Of a DNA stretch of 8,104 bases, positions 1 to 6,333 are shown piece after piece (the first letter of the stretch is position 1; the number at the start of each line of letters is the position of its first letter). Both the position numbers and the translations under genes were made by a program. The stretch comes from Polynucleobacter meluiroseus (GTDB lineage: Bacteria > Verrucomicrobiota > Verrucomicrobiia > Opitutales > UBA953), in contig CALPIW020000057.1 of assembly GCA_943323725.2 (NCBI GenBank), positions 1 to 8,104 of the forward strand, written 5' to 3'. Below the pieces are notes generated by a model. The model saw only the letters and a list, made by a program, of their open reading frames with translations. It ran no database searches and was not told the origin of the DNA.

Positions 1-566
1 CGACCCCCCGGATCCCGACCGGCCTCGGCCTCGATCAGAACCACGGCCACGTCCAACCCAACGGCGCCTACCATTACCACGGCCTCCCCACCCTGCTCAT
101 CGCCCGGCTTTCCGGCGGTGAACCGAAGATGACCCACGTCGGCTGGGCGGCCGACGGCTACCCGGTCTACGCGATCCACGCCTACGGCCAGGCCGGCGAT
201 GCGAAGAGCGCGCTCAAGCCGATGAAGAGCAGCTACCGGCTCAAGACCGCCGACCGCGGCGGCGACGGCAAGGAGACCCCCACCGGCAAGCCTGACGGTT
301 CGTTCGCCATGGATTACGAATATGTGCCCGGGCACGGCGACCTCGATGAGTTCGGCGGGCGCACGGGCGTAACCCCGGAGTTCCCGCAGGGGACTTATTA
401 TTACATGCTGACCGAAGAGTTCCCCTTCATCCCGCGCAAGCTCAAGGGCACGCCGGATCCTTCGTTCAATAAGATGCGCATGGACGCCCATGCCAACCTC
501 GGCGGACAGGGCGGCCCGGGCGCCAAGGGCAAAGGAAAAGGCAAGAAGGGTCCGCCTCCCCAGTAA
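1..566 (+). CDS. YHYH domain-containing protein, 3' part (5' end outside window)
   Basis: The reading frame is open from base 3 to the TAA at 564-566, giving about 187 residues with no start inside the window. Near the visible N-terminus it reads DQNHGHVQPNGAYHYHG, the His/Tyr-rich signature that names the YHYH protein family. It continues through a G-W-A-A-D-G-Y-P-V-Y stretch and a Y-V-P-G-H-G-D-L-D-E-F-G-G-R block, both rich in conserved aromatic and acidic residues. The clustered His residues suggest metal binding, but the family has no established biochemical role that I know. Such proteins are usually secreted; the signal peptide would lie upstream of the window. The last 20 or so residues are a low-complexity Gly/Lys/Pro tail (GAKGKGKGKKGPPPQ), probably disordered. 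The gene converges on the PDZ gene across a 211-base gap filled with hairpins. Family assignment is firm; function is unknown. Confidence 0.85.
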   Translation, partial: TPRIPTGLGLDQNHGHVQPNGAYHYHGLPTLLIARLSGGEPKMTHVGWAADGYPVYAIHAYGQAGDAKSALKPMKSSYRLKTADRGGDGKETPTGKPDGSFAMDYEYVPGHGDLDEFGGRTGVTPEFPQGTYYYMLTEEFPFIPRKLKGTPDPSFNKMRMDAHANLGGQGGPGAKGKGKGKKGPPPQ

Positions 567-569
567 CTG

Positions 570-681
570 CGTTTGCCGCACGGCGGTCTCTCAGGCTGTC
601 TTGGGTAGGGCTGACCACCCTTGGTCAGCCGCGGTTGAGCGAGGGCGCTCAACCCTACCTCGAAACGGATCGTTTGCCGCA
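570..681. repeat. Direct repeat CGTTTGCCGCA flanking the hairpin pair
   Basis: CGTTTGCCGCA occurs at 570-580 and again at 671-681. The similarity extends with one mismatch (next bases CGGCG versus GGGCG). The two copies bracket the facing hairpins at 604-659. They could be a remnant of a larger intergenic repeat unit or a duplication made when the element inserted. At 11 bases in a GC-rich gap, chance is not excluded. Confidence 0.45.
604..659. repeat. REPIN-like pair of facing hairpins bounded by GTAGGG
   Basis: Two perfect 9-bp hairpins lie back to back: GGCTGACCA/TGGTCAGCC (609-617 and 622-630, loop CCCT) and GGTTGAGCG/CGCTCAACC (633-641 and 646-654, loop AGGG). An outer inverted repeat GGTAGGG/CCCTACC (604-610 and 653-659) closes the structure, so each hairpin read from its own outer edge starts with GTAG. 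A GTAG tetranucleotide next to a hairpin is the classic signature of REP sequences mobilised by RAYT (TnpA-REP) transposases, and two facing REPs make a REPIN. The site between convergent gene ends is where REPs usually sit. It could also act as a bidirectional transcription terminator, although no T-tract follows either stem. No RAYT gene is in the window. Confidence 0.7.
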
Positions 682-693
682 GGGCGAACCCAG

Positions 694-715
694 GTAGGGG
701 CACGATTCATCGTGC
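694..715 (+). repeat. Third GTAGGG hairpin (single REP-like unit)
   Basis: GTAGGG at 694-699 leads directly into the perfect inverted repeat GCACGAT/ATCGTGC (700-706 and 709-715). It repeats the GTAGGG-plus-stem plan of the two hairpins at 604-659, but the stem sequence is different. A different stem with the same GTAG foot suggests a second REP subfamily, or a degenerate relative, in the same gap. Confidence 0.6.
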
Positions 716-777
716 ACTCCTTTTCCGAAGGGCATGACGTAGTCCTGCCCTGCCTTAGGCCGCCATCCGGCGTCCGC

Positions 778-1719
778 TCAGGCGCCCTGTTTCGGGTCGA
801 ACTTCTTCTTCGGCTCTTCGGCCACAGGCTTGCCCGCCGGCTTGGCGCCCGGATTGCCGGGCAGGTTGAAGCCGCGACCTTCGACGAGCTGGAGGCGACG
901 ACGGACGTCGGCCGGCAGCTTCTCGACGGATCCCTTCTCCGTGATATCGCCCTCGAAGGTCGTCTTGCCGTCCTTGTCCTTGATCACCGCACGCTTCTTG
1001 CCGTCTTCCTGCTGGATCGTGACCGAACCCTCGGCATCGGAAGCCATGGACGTCGAGGAGCTCTTCGCGCCGCTGCCGAAGCTGAACGAGAACGAATGCG
1101 AGTTGGACGTGCTCGAACCCCCACGCGCACGCAGTTCATCGACCGAGGGGATTGACGAACGGGAGCGAGGCGCGGGCAGGACGCCGGCCTGCAGGTCCTG
1201 CAGCTGCTTGAGGAGTTCCGGCGGGATCACGCCGCCGGGACCGACGATGGTCACGCCCGGCGGGAGGCCGCGGGCCGCGGCGCGGGCTCCGTCCTTGGCT
1301 TCGGCGCGCGGCTCGCGGTCGACGCGGGCGGCCAGCGTGAGTTCGACGACCATGGGCTCGGGGCCGCGCACGAGCGTGAGCTTCACCTTCTCGCCAGGCT
1401 GACGCGTGCGTACGAGCGCGCGGAATTGGTCGGCGTTGAAGAGCACCTGATCGTCGAGGCGCGTGAGGATATCACCTTCCTCGACCTTGCCGACGGAGGG
1501 ACCTTTCGGGTCGATGAAGCCGACCACGATGCCGACGCCGGCGGGCACGGAGGCGACCGCTTCATCGCGCGGGCCGACATTGAGGCCGGCGTAGGCGACA
1601 CCGGCGACGGCGGGCTTGGCGGCGGAGCTGGCCGGCTGCTCCTTGTCCTTGGCCTCGGCCGTGCCGAGGAGGCCGGCGAGCAGGAGCATGTGGAGCGGAA
1701 TCTGGCGGAAGGTATTCAT
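778..1719 (-). CDS. Secreted PDZ-domain protein
   Basis: 313 residues. The N-terminus (MNTFRQIPLHMLLLAGLLGTAEA) looks like a Sec signal peptide with cleavage near residue 23. Residues about 41-133 form one PDZ domain: a Y-A-G-L-N-V-G carboxylate-binding-loop-like segment, the PSVGKVEEGDILTRLDDQ core (75-91), then KVKLTLVRG (111-119). A Ser-rich linker follows (about 187-228). The next stretch (231-283) resembles a short beta-rich tail found after PDZ domains in planctomycete and verrucomicrobial proteins, with D-K-D-G-K-T-T-F-E-G and L-P-A-D-V-R-R-R-L. There is no protease catalytic domain, so it probably binds peptides in the periplasm instead of cleaving them. It is the third gene after the sigma and anti-sigma genes, 43 bases downstream, and has its own good ribosome binding site. 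A role in sensing or modulating envelope stress is inferred from that position. Domain call firm, role uncertain. Confidence 0.88.
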   Translation of the reverse strand: MNTFRQIPLHMLLLAGLLGTAEAKDKEQPASSAAKPAVAGVAYAGLNVGPRDEAVASVPAGVGIVVGFIDPKGPSVGKVEEGDILTRLDDQVLFNADQFRALVRTRQPGEKVKLTLVRGPEPMVVELTLAARVDREPRAEAKDGARAAARGLPPGVTIVGPGGVIPPELLKQLQDLQAGVLPAPRSRSSIPSVDELRARGGSSTSNSHSFSFSFGSGAKSSSTSMASDAEGSVTIQQEDGKKRAVIKDKDGKTTFEGDITEKGSVEKLPADVRRRLQLVEGRGFNLPGNPGAKPAGKPVAEEPKKKFDPKQGA

Positions 1720-1724
1720 GGGAG

Positions 1725-1729
1725 TCCTT
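1725..1729 (-). promoter_or_regulatory. Shine-Dalgarno site of the PDZ gene
   Basis: On the minus strand AAGGA lies 5 bases before the ATG at 1719-1717. It is the clearest Shine-Dalgarno sequence in the window and supports the chosen PDZ start. The PDZ gene does not need coupling to the upstream anti-sigma gene, unlike the overlapping pairs here. Confidence 0.6.
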
Positions 1730-1762
1730 TAGGAGATGAGCGTCGGCGATCGTGAGATTTGT

Positions 1763-2179
1763 TCAATGCGTCTCCAACGGCAGCAAGGTCAACCGGTCAT
1801 TGGGACGATAATCGATCAGGTGCGTCTGGGTGCGCGCGTCCTCCCAGCGGGTGGTGTCCTCCCAGCGCACGCGCACGGGACGGGCATACGAGCCGTCGGC
1901 AAGTTCGACGGGGCGGAACAGCTGGACTTCCGGACGCGAACGATCGGCCCGCACGAGCTGGTAGGCGGGCGCCTCCGGCTCGGCGGGCTCCGCGAGGAAG
2001 ACGAAGGCGGCGAGCGCGGCCGCGGCGGCGGCGAAGCCGGCCGACCAGGCGATGACCACGCCGCGTCGCGCGACGGGCGCAGCGAGTTCCGCGTCGAGGC
2101 GGGCGGCGACGGCGGGGCCGGGCGGGCGCGGACGCAGGGCGCGGAGGGCCTGCTCGAGGTCGTGGTCGGGATCAGTCAT
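1763..2179 (-). CDS. Small single-TM protein, probable anti-sigma factor
   Basis: 138 residues from the ATG at 2179-2177. The N-terminal 40 residues are charged and helical (MTDPDHDLEQALRALRPRP), as expected for a cytoplasmic sigma-binding segment. One Ala/Val-rich transmembrane helix follows at about 41-62. A roughly 75-residue periplasmic tail (LVRADRSRPEVQLFRP onward) has no motif I recognise. The gene starts inside the sigma gene and overlaps it by 8 bases, and there is no Shine-Dalgarno before its ATG, so it is probably translated by coupling. Position, size and topology point to an anti-sigma factor. The ChrR/ZAS zinc motif (H-x3-C-x2-C) is absent, so this would be a membrane-type regulator. 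An upstream in-frame start at 2221 would add 14 residues inside the sigma gene and is less likely. Without sequence homology the function remains an inference. Confidence 0.7.
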   Translation of the reverse strand: MTDPDHDLEQALRALRPRPPGPAVAARLDAELAAPVARRGVVIAWSAGFAAAAAALAAFVFLAEPAEPEAPAYQLVRADRSRPEVQLFRPVELADGSYARPVRVRWEDTTRWEDARTQTHLIDYRPNDRLTLLPLETH

Positions 2180-2675
2180 GGGTGCGGGCGGTGATGTTTC
2201 GGCGCAGGGCCTCCATGGCATAGCGCCACCGCGAGGCCGCGGTGTTCGGAGAAATCGAAAGTTGTTCGCCGATCTCGTCGAAGGTCAGGTCGCCCCAGAC
2301 CTTGAGGACGACGACCTCGCGCTGCTCGGCGGGCAGGAGCTTCAGCGACTCGGCGAGCGCGGCGAGACGCGGATCGGCCTCCGGCTCGAACCAGCTCACG
2401 GTGTCCAGGTCGTCGCCGACGATCTTCTCGCGCGCGGCCCGCCGATCGGCACGTCGCAGGAGATCCAACGCGGAGCGCCGGATCGAAGTCACGACCAGGG
2501 CGTTGGGATTGCCGGGCAGGTGACGTTGATGTTTCCAAAAGCGTACAAATGCCTCCTGGACGACGTCGTCCGCATCGGCCTCGCTCCGGGTCCACTGGCG
2601 CGCGATGAGCCGGAGCCGGGCGCCGTTTTCGGCGAACCAGGCCCGCCAGTCCTGAGCGGAATGGGCGTCGTGCAT
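2172..2675 (-). CDS. ECF-type RNA polymerase sigma factor
   Basis: 167 residues from the ATG at 2675-2673, a typical length for an extracytoplasmic-function sigma-70 factor. Region 2 spans about 12-75 and includes ADADDVVQEAFVRFWKH (33-49), the conserved D-D-V-V-Q-E-x-F core-binding and -10-recognition helix. Region 4 spans about 108-162: LLPAEQREVVVLKVWGDLTF then DEIGEQLSISPNTAASRW, the helix-turn-helix for the -35 element. Regions 1 and 3 are absent, as in ECF factors. An in-frame GTG three codons upstream (2684-2682) is an alternative start; neither has a clear Shine-Dalgarno. It is the first gene of a sigma/anti-sigma/PDZ unit and diverges from the desaturase across about 120 bases. It may control its own unit and the lipid genes; that is inference from position. 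The ECF subgroup cannot be assigned by eye. Confidence 0.92.
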   Translation of the reverse strand: MHDAHSAQDWRAWFAENGARLRLIARQWTRSEADADDVVQEAFVRFWKHQRHLPGNPNALVVTSIRRSALDLLRRADRRAAREKIVGDDLDTVSWFEPEADPRLAALAESLKLLPAEQREVVVLKVWGDLTFDEIGEQLSISPNTAASRWRYAMEALRRNITARTHD

Positions 2676-2798
2676 GTTTGTCACAAAGAAAGCGGACCGT
2701 GGGGCGGTTTTTGTCTCCCGATATCAAGACTTTAGGGGGGCGCCCTAAATCGTCAAAGCAGTTGCGATTCCTCCCCGCCCCTCCTAACTCCCTCCCAG
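2676..2798. promoter_or_regulatory. Divergent promoter region between sigma and desaturase genes
   Basis: This 123-base gap must hold the promoters for both the sigma unit (-) and the desaturase operon (+). It is locally more AT-rich than the genes around it. On the minus strand TTGACG (2756-2751) resembles a -35 box, but no convincing -10 lies 16-18 bases further. A GGAAT followed by a CGAT-type element is too weakly spaced to call as an ECF promoter. The desaturase ATG is preceded by a pyrimidine-rich stretch (CCTCCTAACTCCCTCCCAG) with no Shine-Dalgarno. I therefore call the region but no specific promoter. Confidence 0.5.
2731..2749. promoter_or_regulatory. Perfect palindrome TTTAGGG-N5-CCCTAAA, candidate operator
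   Basis: TTTAGGG (2731-2737) and CCCTAAA (2743-2749) are exact inverted repeats around a GGGCG spacer, in the middle of the divergent promoter region. A symmetric site here could be an operator for a dimeric regulator serving both directions. A hairpin in either 5' leader is the alternative. It abuts the TTGACG -35-like element of the minus strand. No regulator gene other than the sigma pair is in the window. Confidence 0.45.
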
Positions 2799-3779
2799 AT
2801 GCCCGCACCCTCCGTCCAGCCGCCTGCGAACGGTTTTTTCCGTTCCCTGATCCGCTGGTTCGACGCGGACTATATCCCGGAAGGAGCCGACGCGCTGCGC
2901 CAGACCCCTAAGCAGGTCGACTGGCCCCGCTCCATCCCCTTCGTGGTGCTGCATCTGGCCTGTTTCGGGGTCATCTGGGTCGGCGTCAGTCCGATCGCCG
3001 TGTGGACGGCCGTCGGCCTCTACTTCTTCCGGATGTTCGCGATCACGGGCTTCCTGCACCGGTACTTCTCCCACAAGACCTACTCCACCTCCCGCGCCTT
3101 CCAGTTCGTGATGGCGGTCTGGACCGCTCTCGCCGTCCAGCGAGGCGCCCTCTGGTGGGCCTGTACCCACCGTCACCACCACAAGCACTCCGACGAGGAA
3201 GACGACAAGCACTCCCCTGTGGTCGACGGCTTCTGGTGGTCGCATATCGGCTGGATCACCGCGAAGAAGAACTTCCCGACCGACTATTCGAAGATCTCCG
3301 ATCTGGCGAAATACCCCGAGTTGGTCTTCCTCAATCGTTTCGACATTCTCATCCCGCTCCTCGCCGCGGCCGCGACTTACGGCGCCGGCGCCTGGCTCGG
3401 CGCCCACGGCTACGACACCAACGGACCCCAATTGCTGGTCTGGGGTATCATCTCGACCGTCGTGCTCTTCCACGGCACCGGCTGCATCAACTCCCTCGCC
3501 CACGTCTTCGGGACCAAACGCTTCCACACCACGGGCGACGAGTCCCGCAATTCGTTCATCCTGACGCTCATCACGCTCGGCGAAGGCTGGCATAACAACC
3601 ACCACCGCTACCAGGCCACGACGAAGCAGGGCTTCTATTGGTGGGAATTCGATCCGACTTACTATGGCCTGAAGGTGATGTCCTGGATGGGCTTGATCTG
3701 GGGCCTCAAGGGAGTGCCCGCCTCGATCTACGAGGAGGCAGCCAAGGGAAAGACGGAAGCCTCCGCCCCCGGTGCGTGA
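2799..3779 (+). CDS. Acyl-CoA / acyl-lipid desaturase (Delta9-type, membrane di-iron)
   Basis: 326 residues. The three histidine boxes of membrane fatty-acid desaturases are intact: HRYFSH (87-92), HRHHH (124-128) and HNNHH (265-269), plus the conserved N-S-L-A-H-V-F-G (231-238), whose Asn and His also belong to the stearoyl-CoA-desaturase-type di-iron site. Hydrophobic segments at about 46-62, 66-85, 183-200 and 211-228 give the usual four-helix arrangement with the boxes on the cytoplasmic side. The reaction is O2-dependent insertion of a cis double bond in a saturated acyl chain, normally at Delta9; position and substrate cannot be read from the sequence. No cytochrome b5 or ferredoxin domain is fused, so electrons come from elsewhere. 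It is first in a plus-strand unit and overlaps the FAD oxidoreductase by 8 bases, suggesting the two act in one pathway. Family assignment is firm. Confidence 0.95.
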   Translation: MPAPSVQPPANGFFRSLIRWFDADYIPEGADALRQTPKQVDWPRSIPFVVLHLACFGVIWVGVSPIAVWTAVGLYFFRMFAITGFLHRYFSHKTYSTSRAFQFVMAVWTALAVQRGALWWACTHRHHHKHSDEEDDKHSPVVDGFWWSHIGWITAKKNFPTDYSKISDLAKYPELVFLNRFDILIPLLAAAATYGAGAWLGAHGYDTNGPQLLVWGIISTVVLFHGTGCINSLAHVFGTKRFHTTGDESRNSFILTLITLGEGWHNNHHRYQATTKQGFYWWEFDPTYYGLKVMSWMGLIWGLKGVPASIYEEAAKGKTEASAPGA

Positions 3780-5049
3780 ACGGATCGCCATCGTCGGCTC
3801 CGGCGTAGGCGGCCTCGGCTGTCTGCGCTTCCTCGCCGCCCACCACGACGTGACGGTCTTCGACCGGGACCGTCGCCCCGGCGGCCACGCCCACACGATC
3901 GACGTCACCGAACCCGGCACGGGCCGCGCCCTGCCGATGGACACGGGCTTCATGGTCTTCAACGAGGTGACGTACCCACACCTCTGCCGTCTGTTCAAGG
4001 AGCTGGGCGTGCAGCCCAAGAAGACGTCGATGTCCTTCGCGGTCCGCCACGACCCGACCGGCCTGGAGTGGTGCGGCAGCTCGCTCAACCACCTCTTCGC
4101 CCAACGTCGTAACCTCTTCAGCCTGCGCTTCTGGAAACTGCTCCTGCAGATCAACAAGTTCAACAAGCTCGCCAAAGTCGAATGGCAGTCCACCGAGGCC
4201 GAGACGACTTCGCTGCGCGACTGGTGCGCACGCAAGGGGCTCGGCCAGGACTTCCTCGACCTCTACCTGATCCCGATGTCCGCCGCGGTCTGGTCCACGC
4301 CGGCGGAGAAGATGCTGGGCTTCCCGGCCGCGGCGCTGATGCGCTTCTTCCACAACCACGGCTTCCTCGGGCTCGATACGCAGCACCAGTGGCTGACCCT
4401 CGAAGGCGGCTCCCGGACCTATGTCGAGGCGCTGCTCAAGGCGCACCCCGCCGACTTCCGTTTCGGCCAAGGCGTGACCGGCGTCCGCCGCGACGGCGCG
4501 CAGGTCGTCGTGACGACCGCCGCCGGTGAAGAACGCTTCGACCGCGTGATCATGGCCTCGCACGCCGACACGACGCTCCGCCTGCTCACCGACGCCGACG
4601 CCGAGGAACGCCGCCTGCTCGGCGCCTTCGCCTACAATCAGAACGACGCCATCGTGCACACCGACATGGCTCCCCTGCCCCGCTCGCCCAAGGCGCGCTC
4701 ATCCTGGAACTACCGCACCTGGGCCAAGGACGGCGGCCTGGTGACGTCGACCCACTACTGGATGAACTCCCTGCAAGGGCTCACGGACAAGGGCGACTTC
4801 GTCGTGACGATCAATCATCCCGAGCAGGTCGATCCGGCGAAGGTGATCGTGACGATCCCGACGGAGCACCCGCTCTTCTCGCTCGACGCCGTCGCCGCCC
4901 AGACGGAGATCCCGGCGCTCAACGCCCGCCCCGGCGCGCGCGTGCATTTCGCCGGCGCCTGGCAGCGCTACGGCTTCCATGAGGACGGTTTCTGGTCCGC
5001 GCACCGCCTGTGCTCGCAGCTCCTCGGCCGCGACGCCTGGGCCGCCTGA
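3772..5049 (+). CDS. FAD-dependent amine-oxidase-like oxidoreductase (COG2907 type)
   Basis: 425 residues from a GTG start that overlaps the desaturase stop as GTGCGTGA. The N-terminus is a Rossmann dinucleotide-binding motif, IAIVGSGVGGLG (5-16), ending in FDRDRRPGGHAHT (30-42) where the acidic residues would bind the adenosine ribose. Near the C-terminus, FAGAWQRYGFHEDGFWSA (393-410) matches the second flavin contact of this family. These proteins recur beside DUF1365 and CFA-synthase genes, and a related FAD domain is fused to the N-terminus of plant cyclopropane fatty-acid synthases. This supports action on a modified acyl chain such as methylated or cyclopropane fatty acid, perhaps as an oxidase or desaturase. 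The exact reaction is not established. No Shine-Dalgarno is evident, so coupling to the desaturase is likely. The stop TGA forms a TGATCA palindrome with the stop of the convergent LemA-fusion gene. Fold certain, substrate inferred. Confidence 0.9.
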   Translation: MRERIAIVGSGVGGLGCLRFLAAHHDVTVFDRDRRPGGHAHTIDVTEPGTGRALPMDTGFMVFNEVTYPHLCRLFKELGVQPKKTSMSFAVRHDPTGLEWCGSSLNHLFAQRRNLFSLRFWKLLLQINKFNKLAKVEWQSTEAETTSLRDWCARKGLGQDFLDLYLIPMSAAVWSTPAEKMLGFPAAALMRFFHNHGFLGLDTQHQWLTLEGGSRTYVEALLKAHPADFRFGQGVTGVRRDGAQVVVTTAAGEERFDRVIMASHADTTLRLLTDADAEERRLLGAFAYNQNDAIVHTDMAPLPRSPKARSSWNYRTWAKDGGLVTSTHYWMNSLQGLTDKGDFVVTINHPEQVDPAKVIVTIPTEHPLFSLDAVAAQTEIPALNARPGARVHFAGAWQRYGFHEDGFWSAHRLCSQLLGRDAWAA

Positions 5050-6333
5050 TCAGAAGGTCAGCTTCTGCGCCTGCCGCTCGAAGCCTTCCGCCTGGAACAG
5101 CGGCTCGGGCTGCATCTTCACGAGGTCCGCGACATACCGGTCGGGCACGCGCTCGAGGCGCGTGTTGTAGAAGGTCGCGATGTTCGCGTGGTAGGCGCGC
5201 GCGAGCGCGAGGCGGTCCTCGGTCTCGACGAGGTTGCGGCTGAGCTCGGCGAAGACCGTCTGGCCCTTGAGGTCGGGATACTGCTCCGCGACGGCGAGGA
5301 GCGTCGGCGCGACGGCGGCGACCCGGCCGCCGGCCGCCTGCGCGCGGAGGGCGGCGACGAGCGTCTGCACGGAGGCTTCGTGCGCCTGGAAGCCCTGCAC
5401 GCAGGCGACCAGCGGAGGGATCAGGTCGGCGCGGCGCTTGAGCTGCACGTCAATGAGCGAGTAAGCCTGCCGGACGCGGTTACGCAGGCCGGTGACGCTG
5501 TTGAAGACCATCCAGACCCAGCCGGCGCCGGCGGCGAAAGCGTACAGGAGGATTCCGATGAGCAGGCCGAACGCCGCGATGTCCGGCCGGGAGGCGGCCA
5601 TCAGGACCGCGCCGAAGCCGCCGGCGAGAGCGGCGCCGAAGAGGTTCCACAGGACGTAGGCGGTGGCCTTGCCGTCGCTGAGTTCCTTCTCTTTGCGGGG
5701 CGTGATGATGAACATGTCCGCCTTGTCCTCGTGCTTGATCTGGGCGGCGACGATGTCCGGCCGTTCGCTGGCGCGGCCGCGGACGAACAGCGGCGTGCCG
5801 ACGACGAGTCCATATTCGGTGAAGCTGCGCTCGCCCGTCGAACCCACGACCGCGTCGGACGGGCCTTTGTCGTAATACAACGGATCGCTTTCGTCGACGT
5901 CGCGGTCGAAGATCGTGAGGGTCTCGAGGTCGGCGCCCTCGGGATTGACCCAGACGTAACCGGTCTCGTCCTGGATATAGAAGCCGCCCGTCTCTCCGCC
6001 CGAGGCGACCGTGTCGCTGCCGGTATCGGTGACCGTGCGCGTGCGGGTGCGGCCCTTGTCATCGGTATAGGTCTCCTGCCGGGAGCGCCGCCAGTGCTCG
6101 CTGACCGACCAGCTGTAGAGCACACAAGGCTTCTCGGCCAGGTAACTGATGAAGGGATCGCGGCGGACGCACACCCCTTCGAGTTCGACCTCGCCGACGA
6201 AGACCCCGAGGGCCTTCGAGACCGGCGTGTCGTCGAGCAGGCGACGTTTCCGGCCGGCGTTCAAGGCCAGCAACAGGCAACCCGCGGAACCCGCTAAGGT
6301 CAGTAATCCAGCGCCTGCGAGGTCTTGGGCCAC
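5050..6333 (-). CDS. GIDE/BAM-domain and LemA fusion membrane protein
   Basis: 427 residues from the GTG at 6333-6331. A short N-terminus is followed by a transmembrane helix (about 5-25). The segment from DDTPVSKALGVFVGEVELEG (34-53) to about 212, including KPCVLYSW (68-75) and TEYGLVVGTPLFVRG (172-186), fits the GIDE/BAM domain known from the mitochondrial E3 ligase MUL1/MAPL and from prokaryotic membrane proteins. Two more helices (about 225-246 and 253-276) lead into a complete LemA domain with the hallmarks SLIDVQLKRRADLIPPLV (292-309), A-E-Q-Y-P-D-L-K and the E-x-x-L-A-x-A-R-x-x-Y helix (371-381). In MUL1 a RING follows the second helix; here LemA takes that place. The role is unknown: LemA proteins are membrane-anchored helical bundles of unclear function. 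The start is uncertain: an in-frame GTG at 6408-6406 follows a G-rich CAGGGTGG and would add 25 residues. The gene lies antisense inside the lipid cluster, end to end with the FAD gene. Confidence 0.88.
   Translation of the reverse strand: MAQDLAGAGLLTLAGSAGCLLLALNAGRKRRLLDDTPVSKALGVFVGEVELEGVCVRRDPFISYLAEKPCVLYSWSVSEHWRRSRQETYTDDKGRTRTRTVTDTGSDTVASGGETGGFYIQDETGYVWVNPEGADLETLTIFDRDVDESDPLYYDKGPSDAVVGSTGERSFTEYGLVVGTPLFVRGRASERPDIVAAQIKHEDKADMFIITPRKEKELSDGKATAYVLWNLFGAALAGGFGAVLMAASRPDIAAFGLLIGILLYAFAAGAGWVWMVFNSVTGLRNRVRQAYSLIDVQLKRRADLIPPLVACVQGFQAHEASVQTLVAALRAQAAGGRVAAVAPTLLAVAEQYPDLKGQTVFAELSRNLVETEDRLALARAYHANIATFYNTRLERVPDRYVADLVKMQPEPLFQAEGFERQAQKLTF

Noticed and set aside
604..654. 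Canonical intrinsic terminator
   Set aside because: The stems are strong but no T-tract follows in either direction. A terminating role is possible; the GTAG-foot symmetry is better explained by a REPIN.
604..715. CRISPR array
   Set aside because: The hairpin stems differ in sequence, there are no equal-length spacers and no cas genes are present.
490..1155. Plus-strand open frame running from the YHYH gene into the PDZ gene
   Set aside because: It crosses the hairpin region and is antisense to a PDZ protein with a signal peptide and good ribosome binding site; no domain is visible.
2692..2770. ECF-type promoter (GGAAT or GGACC -35 with CGT/TCT -10) for autoregulation
   Set aside because: Individual half-sites can be found on both strands, but no pair has correct spacing with both boxes convincing. 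Only the region is annotated.
2784..4235. Long minus-strand open frame (483 codons) opposite the desaturase and FAD genes
   Set aside because: It is antisense to two genes with clear family motifs. Its translation is Arg/Gly/Val/Asp-rich without motifs, as expected from the complement of GC-rich coding DNA.
3706..4659. Minus-strand open frame (317 codons) inside the FAD oxidoreductase
   Set aside because: Composition is a mirror of the plus-strand codon bias, and the plus frame has the GxGxxG motif and C-terminal flavin motif intact.
5188..6297. Plus-strand open frame (369 codons) opposite the BAM-LemA gene
   Set aside because: Low-complexity Glu/Ala/Gly/Arg translation with no recognisable domain; the minus frame carries a full LemA signature.
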